A stretch of DNA of 26,162 nt, taken from positions 1-26,162 of the forward strand of contig CAZWSO010000018.1 in the NCBI GenBank assembly GCA_964636485.1, written 5' to 3'. The stretch comes from CAYXRS01 sp964636485 (GTDB lineage: Bacteria > Gemmatimonadota > Gemmatimonadetes > Gemmatimonadales > Gemmatimonadaceae). A program made the translations under genes and the position numbers. The notes beneath the pieces were generated by a model. The model was not told the origin of the DNA, made no database searches, and saw nothing but the letters and a program-made list of their open reading frames with translations. Within the stretch, counting starts at the first letter, position 1. Every line of letters starts with the position of its first letter. Positions 20,871 to 26,162 of the stretch are shown here, piece by piece.

Positions 20871-22169
20871 GTGAAAGTGCTTCGAAACGCTCTCCTCACG
20901 GTCCTCGGGACCGTGCTCGTCTTCTTCGCGTTCATCGGCATCCTGTACAGTATCCGCGGGACACCGGTGAACCGCGTCAGCAGCTACGGCGGGGACGACC
21001 CGCTTCCGGCGGCGGGGGACACGCTCTTTCTCCAGAGCATTCAGCTTCTCACCGGCACCACGCTGCACCCCGGCCACCAGATAGACCTGATGAAGAACGG
21101 AGACGAGACGTACCCTCGCCTCTGGGAGGATCTTCGCTCGGCCAGCGAGAGCATCACGCTGCAGATGTACTACTGCAAGCCAGGGCGGATGGCCGACACG
21201 CTGCGGGAGATCCTGCTCGAGAGAGCGCGCGCGGGTGTGAGGGTGCTCTTCCTGTTCGACGCCTTTGGGTCGCAGTCGCTGGGTAGCGACTATATGGACA
21301 GCCTTCGCGTCGCCGGCGTTCAGGTGGCAGTCTTCCGGCCGGTGAAATGGTATCAGCTCCACACCGCCCAGCACCGGTCGCACATCCGCGTCGTCGTGGT
21401 GGATGGACGGGTGGGTTGGACGGGCGGCTTCGGGATCGACGACAAGTGGTACGGCAGCGGCCGCGCACCAGGCGAGTGGCGCGAAACGAACGTGCGGTTC
21501 ACCGGGCCAGCGGTGGCGCAGCTTCAGGCGATCTTCGTCACCGGTTGGGCGGAGGCCACTGGTGTACTGGTCAGCGGCGAGCCGTTTTTCCTTGCGAAGA
21601 TGCCCGAGCACGAGGATGGTGCGCTTGCCGGCGTGATGCACGCCGCGCCCACCATCGGGAGCACCTCCGCGGAGCGCCTCCTGGCCCTCTCCATCGCCAG
21701 CGCGCGAACAACGCTTTACATCACGAACGCGTACTTCGTGCCCGACGAGGACTTCCGCGGCCTGCTCAAGCGTGCGGCGCAGCGCGGAGTGGATGTGCGC
21801 ATCCTCACCGCGGATGAGAACAGCGATGTCAAGACCACCTGGTGGGCGGGCCGCTACTTTTATGAGGAACTGCTCGATGCCGGTGTACGCATCTTCGAGC
21901 ACAAACCGAGCATGATGCACGCAAAGAGCCTGGTGGTGGACGGCATCTGGTCCAGCGCCGGCACGCTGAACTTCGACAACCGCTCGATGGCGTTCAACGA
22001 CGAGTCCAACCTCAACGTCTGGGACGCAGACTTCGCCGAGCGGATGACGGCTCTCTTTCACGAGGACCTCCGTTTTTCGGAGGAGATCACGCTCGAGAAA
22101 CTCAGAGAGCGGCCGTGGCGGGATCGGGTAATGGAGTGGAAGGCGGCCAGGTTGCAGAGGATTCTCTGA
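20871..22169 (+). CDS. Phospholipase D family protein (cardiolipin synthase-like)
   Basis: A 432-aa membrane-anchored protein starting at GTG. Residues 7-27 are one transmembrane helix. The two PLD halves are QMYYCKPGRMADTLREIL ... H171IRVVVVD178 ... GWTGGFGID, and YITNAYFVPD ... H350AKSLVVD357 ... SAGTLNFDNRS. The second HxKx4D motif is canonical; in the first, Lys is replaced by Arg173. The pattern with a GG pair and TLNFDNRS matches cardiolipin synthase-like enzymes, which join phosphatidyl groups at the membrane. The start has no strong Shine-Dalgarno; an ATG at 20860 is out of frame and stops at once. The gene reads in the same direction as Lhr with 204 bases between. Confidence 0.9.
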   Translation: MKVLRNALLTVLGTVLVFFAFIGILYSIRGTPVNRVSSYGGDDPLPAAGDTLFLQSIQLLTGTTLHPGHQIDLMKNGDETYPRLWEDLRSASESITLQMYYCKPGRMADTLREILLERARAGVRVLFLFDAFGSQSLGSDYMDSLRVAGVQVAVFRPVKWYQLHTAQHRSHIRVVVVDGRVGWTGGFGIDDKWYGSGRAPGEWRETNVRFTGPAVAQLQAIFVTGWAEATGVLVSGEPFFLAKMPEHEDGALAGVMHAAPTIGSTSAERLLALSIASARTTLYITNAYFVPDEDFRGLLKRAAQRGVDVRILTADENSDVKTTWWAGRYFYEELLDAGVRIFEHKPSMMHAKSLVVDGIWSSAGTLNFDNRSMAFNDESNLNVWDADFAERMTALFHEDLRFSEEITLEKLRERPWRDRVMEWKAARLQRIL

Positions 22170-22301
22170 ACCAATCCGATCCAACACGGATCCCGCAGCG
22201 CCGGCGGGTCCCAGGCCGCCGCCCTGGATGCTGAGTTCGTGGGAGGAGCCGGAGTGTCAGGACAGAAGACGTGAGGGCGGCGGGTAACCGCGCGACCGCG
22301 T

Positions 22302-22323
22302 GCCGCGTACGCGGCGCTATAAT
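22302..22323 (+). promoter_or_regulatory. TATAAT box with a 14-bp palindrome in the spacer, upstream of lhr
   Basis: TATAAT (22318-22323) is a perfect -10. Two bases upstream lies the perfect palindrome GCCGCGTACGCGGC (22302-22315), where the -35/-10 spacer would be. The corresponding -35 (about 22295-22300, ACCGCG) is poor, so an activator or alternative factor may be needed. The start of Lhr is about 44 bases after the expected transcription start. Confidence 0.5.
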
Positions 22324-22346
22324 CCGGGAGCACTAAACCGGCACCG

Positions 22347-22370
22347 ACGCCCGACACCCGACACCCGCAG
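22347..22370 (+). repeat. Short CCGACAC tandem repeat before lhr
   Basis: CCGACGC-CCGACAC-CCGACAC, seven-base units in the putative leader of lhr, just before the TTG start. It includes the 11-mer CCGACACCCGA also found twice in the 4.3-4.5 kb gap. Confidence 0.5.
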
Positions 22371-22373
22371 GCC

Positions 22374-25300
22374 TTGCCGCCCCCCGATTTCCATCCACTC
22401 ATCCTTCGCTGGTTCGCCGCTAACCTTGGCGCTCCGAGCGCCCCGCAGCGCGCGGGCTGGCCGGCGATCGCGTCGGGGGCGCACACGCTGATCCTGGCGC
22501 CAACCGGTACGGGGAAGACGCTGGCGGCCTTCCTGTGGGAGCTCAACCGGCTAATCGCCGAGGGACAGCGTGAGCCGCTCCCTGCCGCGGTGCGGCTGGT
22601 GTACGTGTCGCCGCTGAAGGCACTCGGCAACGACGTCCATCGAAACCTCGAGCTGCCGCTCGCGCAGCTCCGCCGGCTGTTCGAGGAGGAGGGCGAATCA
22701 TTTCCGGAACTTCGTGTCGCCGTGCGCACTGGCGACACTCCTGCATCGGCACGGGCTCGCATGCGGCGCAAGGCGCCGCACATCCTGATCACGACGCCCG
22801 AGTCGCTCCACATCGTACTCACCACCGAGCGCGGACGCGGGATGTTCTCCACCACGCGCGCGGTGATCGTGGACGAGATCCATGCCGTGGCCGGGAGCAA
22901 ACGCGGCGCTCACCTCGCCCTCACGCTGGAGCGACTCGAGGAGCTGTGCGAGGAGCCTCCGCAGCGCATTGGGCTCTCGGCCACACAGCGCCCGCTCGAC
23001 GAAGTCGCTCGCTTCCTCGGCGGCTGCGTGCGCGGAGCAGGCGATGGTGAACGCGCGCCGGAACACCGCCCGGTCACGGTTGTGGACTGCGGACTGGTGA
23101 AGGAGCTTCAGCTCTCGGTGGTGTCGCCGGTGGGTGATCTCACCAGCCCGGGAGGAAGCATCTGGCCGGCGGTCGCCGAGCTGGCCACGGCGCGAATCCG
23201 TGCGGCGCGCTCCACGCTCGTGTTCGTCAACAACCGGGCGCAGGCGGAGCGCATCGCTGCCCGCATCAATACGCTGGCGCAGGAAGAGCTGGCGCTGCCT
23301 TATCACGGCTCGCTCTCACGCGAGCGCCGTCTTGCCCTGGAGGAATCGCTCAAGGCCGGGGCGCTGCGCGCCGTCGTGGCAACGAGCGCGCTCGAGCTCG
23401 GTATCGACATCGGTGCCGTGGACCAGGTGCTTCAGCTCCAGTCGCCCAAGCGCGTGTCCTCGGGACTTCAGCGCGTCGGGCGCGCCGGCCACGCGCTAGG
23501 TTTGCCGAGCAGGGGCGCCTTCGTTCCGACGTTCCCGGACGATCTCGTCGAGTCCGTGGCGATCGTGGAGGCGATGCTGGAGGGCGACGTCGAACCCACG
23601 GTGGTGCCGCGCAATCCGCTCGACGTCCTGGCGCAGGTTATCGTTGCCGCCGCATCCGTGGATGACTGGAAGGTGGATGACCTCTACGCGTTCGTGCAGC
23701 GGGCGTATCCATTCTCGAGTCTGCCGCGCGCTGCGTTCGACGGCGTGCTGGAGATGCTCACCGGCCGCTATCCCGTCGAGCTCGCCTCGGAGCTCGAGCC
23801 ACGGCTCCGGTGGGATCGAGTGCGAAACGTCATCACCGGATCACGCGCCAGCCGGATTATGGCTGTCATGTCGGGGGGGACGATCCCGGACCGCGGACTG
23901 TATGCTGTTCACCTCTCCGACCGCACGCGGCTGGGGGAGCTGGATGAGGAGTTCGTGCACGAGTCGCGCGTAGGCGACGTCTTCCAGCTCGGCTCCGCCA
24001 CCTGGCGCATCGCCGCCATCGAACACGACCGCGTGGTCGTGATGCCGGCGCCGGGGGCTCCTGCGCGGATGCCGTTCTGGCACGGCGAGTACGGCGCCCG
24101 CAGCGCCGCTCTCGGCCGGCGCGTGGGCAGGCTGCGGCGCGAGCTGGCTGCACTCGATGAGGATGCCGATGACGCGCGTGTTGCGTTTCGCTGGCGTTGC
24201 GATCTCGCGGCGGCGGCAGCGCTGCGCGGATACGTCGCCGACCAGCGTGCCGCCACCGGAGTGGTGCCTGACGACCGCACGATAGTGATCGAGCATTTCC
24301 GGGACGAGATGGGCGCGATCCGCATTGTGATTCATTCCGTGTTCGGCGGTCGCGTGAACGCCCCGTGGGGGATGGCACTGGCGCAGCGTGTTCGCGAGGC
24401 GTTCGCCGGAGACGCCGAGGTACAGGTGCAGACCAGCGACGACGGCGTAATGCTGCGTATGCCGGACACCGGGGGGCCGCCACCGCTCGATTCTCTGCTC
24501 GATCTTTCGCCGGCGGAGGCGGAGAGCCGCGTGATTGACGAGGTCGGCTCGAGCGCGCTGTTCGGCGCGCGCTTTCGGATGAGCGCAGCGCGTGCGTTGC
24601 TCCTGCCACGCCGCAATCCGCGCCGCCGCATGCCGCTCTGGTTGCAGCGGCTCAAGGCGCTGGATCTGCTGGATGTGGCGCGGCAGTTCCCGGAGTTTCC
24701 GGTGCTGGTGGAGACCTATCGGGAAACACTTCAGGACGCCTTCGACATGACGGCGCTGCGCGAGGTACTGCAGTCCATCGCCGCTGGTAAGATCGCCGTT
24801 CGCATCGTGGCGACGCAGATCCCATCGCCATTCGCCGCCGGGCTCCAGTTCGGTTTCGTGATGGACTGGCTGTACGGGGACGACACGCCGCGCGCCGAGC
24901 GGCGCGCGGCGATGTTGTCGGTGGACCCGGCGCTTCTCGAGAGCGTAATGGGGGAGGATGGCGCCGATCCCGATACCCTCGCCGCGCTGGAGGAGATGCT
25001 GGCGCGCCGGCGCGGAACGCTCGAACGGCTGCGCGCGCGTTCCGCCGAGGAGCTGGCGGCGCTGATCGATCGCGCCGGAGATCTCACCATGGCGGAGGTG
25101 CGCGAGCGCATCGCGCCACCGAGGGACTGGGCGCGCGGCGATCCGCTCGACGAGCTGTTCGAGAGTGAACGCGCGTTGCAGCTGCGACTTGGCGACGACT
25201 GGCGAGTGCTCCTTACGGACAGCTACGCGCGCTACGCCGCCGCGTACGATTCTCATCAACTGCGCGCGATAAGGTGGGGTGCGGAGCTCGACGAGCGTTT

Positions 25301-26162
25301 GGCGGCCGAGGTGTTGCATCCGGCGCTGCGTACGCCGGTGCTGCAGCGGGGGGCGGCGCGGCGCGAGATCCTCGCGCGCCACCTCGGCGTCTCCGGTCCC
25401 GTCACCGCGCGCGAGCTGAGCGCGCGATACGAGTGGCCGGTGGAGGAGGTCGAGGAGCAGTTGCGCGAGTGGGAGCTGGCGGGTCGGCTGGTGCGCGGCC
25501 GCTTCCGGCCGGCATTGCGCGAAACGGAATGGTGCCCTCGCAAACTGGTCGAGCGCGCCCGTCGTCGGGCGCTCGCCGCACTGCGCCGCCAGATCGAGCC
25601 CGTGGAGCTCGGCGACTTCGCCGCATTTTTGCACCGCTGGCAGCACGTGGATCCGCGTGATCACGTGGAGGAGCTGGACGGACTGGAGACGCTGCTGCAC
25701 CAGCTGGCTGGAGCGCCGCGACCGCCGCACGGGTGGGAGCGTGACTATCTCCCGGCGCGCATGCGTCGCTACGATCCCGCGTGGCTGTCGCGGCTCACCT
25801 CAGGAGGGCAGTTCGTGTGGGTGGGGGAGGGGACAGCGAGCTCGGGAGCTCTCGAGCTGAGCGCGATCCGCTTCGTCAGACGAGGCGAGATCGCACTGTG
25901 GACGGATCGCGACGACGATCAGCCCGCGCTGAGCGAAGCTGCCGCAACGGTGCTCGAGGCGCTGCGGACACGCGGCGCATCGTTCATGGAGGATATCCGC
26001 AAGGAGACGGGACTGTCGGGACTCGCGCTGCGCGACGCGCTCCGCGAGCTCACCGCCGCTGGGCTGGTCACCAACGATACGGTGGAGTCGCTGCGCGAGG
26101 TCATCCGCCTGCGCTCCATGCCCGCCCGCGCGCGCGCGGACCGCCCTGACCCGGCGCGCTGG
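22374..26162 (+). CDS. lhr: Large DEAD/DEAH-box helicase Lhr (3' partial)
   Basis: 1263 codons are visible before the window ends; the frame has no stop. Superfamily 2 motifs in order: QRAGWPAIASG, Walker A APTGTGKT (42-49), SPLKALGNDVHRNL, TTPESL, DEIH (167-170), GLSATQRP, STLVFVNNR, YHGSLSRERR, ATSALELGIDIG and QRVGRAGH. After the two RecA-like domains come the winged helix and the Lhr-specific core (NPLDVLAQVIV; FHWGEYGARS-like FWHGEYGARS), then a long C-terminal region. Lhr is a 3'-5' helicase implicated in DNA repair. The length exceeds Lhr-core (about 850-900 aa), so this is a long form, unlike the 1500-aa type in that the end is not seen. The TTG at 22374 is the only start that keeps the PPPDFHPLILRWF opening; no ATG or GTG is available. 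Confidence 0.93.
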   Translation, partial: MPPPDFHPLILRWFAANLGAPSAPQRAGWPAIASGAHTLILAPTGTGKTLAAFLWELNRLIAEGQREPLPAAVRLVYVSPLKALGNDVHRNLELPLAQLRRLFEEEGESFPELRVAVRTGDTPASARARMRRKAPHILITTPESLHIVLTTERGRGMFSTTRAVIVDEIHAVAGSKRGAHLALTLERLEELCEEPPQRIGLSATQRPLDEVARFLGGCVRGAGDGERAPEHRPVTVVDCGLVKELQLSVVSPVGDLTSPGGSIWPAVAELATARIRAARSTLVFVNNRAQAERIAARINTLAQEELALPYHGSLSRERRLALEESLKAGALRAVVATSALELGIDIGAVDQVLQLQSPKRVSSGLQRVGRAGHALGLPSRGAFVPTFPDDLVESVAIVEAMLEGDVEPTVVPRNPLDVLAQVIVAAASVDDWKVDDLYAFVQRAYPFSSLPRAAFDGVLEMLTGRYPVELASELEPRLRWDRVRNVITGSRASRIMAVMSGGTIPDRGLYAVHLSDRTRLGELDEEFVHESRVGDVFQLGSATWRIAAIEHDRVVVMPAPGAPARMPFWHGEYGARSAALGRRVGRLRRELAALDEDADDARVAFRWRCDLAAAAALRGYVADQRAATGVVPDDRTIVIEHFRDEMGAIRIVIHSVFGGRVNAPWGMALAQRVREAFAGDAEVQVQTSDDGVMLRMPDTGGPPPLDSLLDLSPAEAESRVIDEVGSSALFGARFRMSAARALLLPRRNPRRRMPLWLQRLKALDLLDVARQFPEFPVLVETYRETLQDAFDMTALREVLQSIAAGKIAVRIVATQIPSPFAAGLQFGFVMDWLYGDDTPRAERRAAMLSVDPALLESVMGEDGADPDTLAALEEMLARRRGTLERLRARSAEELAALIDRAGDLTMAEVRERIAPPRDWARGDPLDELFESERALQLRLGDDWRVLLTDSYARYAAAYDSHQLRAIRWGAELDERLAAEVLHPALRTPVLQRGAARREILARHLGVSGPVTARELSARYEWPVEEVEEQLREWELAGRLVRGRFRPALRETEWCPRKLVERARRRALAALRRQIEPVELGDFAAFLHRWQHVDPRDHVEELDGLETLLHQLAGAPRPPHGWERDYLPARMRRYDPAWLSRLTSGGQFVWVGEGTASSGALELSAIRFVRRGEIALWTDRDDDQPALSEAAATVLEALRTRGASFMEDIRKETGLSGLALRDALRELTAAGLVTNDTVESLREVIRLRSMPARARADRPDPARW

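Noticed and set aside
20664..22187. Minus-strand 507-aa frame
   Set aside because: Antisense of the PLD gene; long only because of high GC content.
23841..25730. Minus-strand 629-aa frame
   Set aside because: Antisense of lhr; the plus strand carries all helicase motifs.

Overview
The window is a GC-rich, densely coded bacterial chromosome segment. Alternative start codons (GTG, TTG) are common and most genes have a recognisable or at least acceptable ribosome binding site. The gene set fits Gemmatimonadota best: a Ku-LigD pair, an Fe(II)-trafficking protein with two CxxC pairs, a PD40 lipoprotein next to a carboxy-terminal protease, a chromosomal replication-initiator-A-like protein, and small LDKTLKRE-type proteins. 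That assignment is inference from gene content and base composition. No CRISPR array, tRNA, rRNA, transposase or integrase is visible.

Layout, left to right. (1) 1-1453, minus strand and running off the left edge: a diverged [FeFe]-hydrogenase-fold protein with no ferredoxin domain and a long acidic tail ending in hexapeptide repeats; it is divergent from a Crp/Fnr-type regulator (1615-2355). (2) 2502-6953: an alpha/beta hydrolase, a histone-H1-like basic protein, a DUF3006-type protein, an aldo/keto reductase, a membrane acyl-lipid desaturase and a YggX-type protein. (3) 7069-10285: a GH3 lipoprotein, an NrtR-like Nudix regulator behind two palindromes, an intergenic repeat pair and a hypothetical protein. 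(4) 10404-14434, minus strand: a non-homologous end-joining operon reading Ku, LigD (phosphoesterase-ligase-polymerase) and a small hypothetical protein. (5) 14733-15378: a cold-shock protein and a small zinc-ribbon protein separated by a strongly folded 75-bp element. (6) 15379-15910: a gene-free stretch with a 30-bp tandem repeat. (7) 15911-18646, minus strand: a CtpA-type S41 protease and a PD40 lipoprotein in a tight operon. (8) 18802-20725, minus strand: a 61-aa protein, an RPA-like replication initiator and a short-chain dehydrogenase. (9) 20871-26162, plus strand: a phospholipase D/cardiolipin synthase-like protein and a large Lhr helicase cut by the right edge.

Shared themes are DNA maintenance (Ku, LigD, Lhr, H1-like, RPA-like), envelope homeostasis (GH3, protease, PLD, desaturase) and stress or redox response (YggX, CSP, Crp/Fnr, hydrogenase-like). 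The observations most worth following are the hydrogenase-fold protein with its divergent regulator, the palindromic 75-bp element upstream of the cold-shock gene together with the folded desaturase leader, and the palindromes at the NrtR-like and Lhr promoters. No complete new defence or mobile system is evident.
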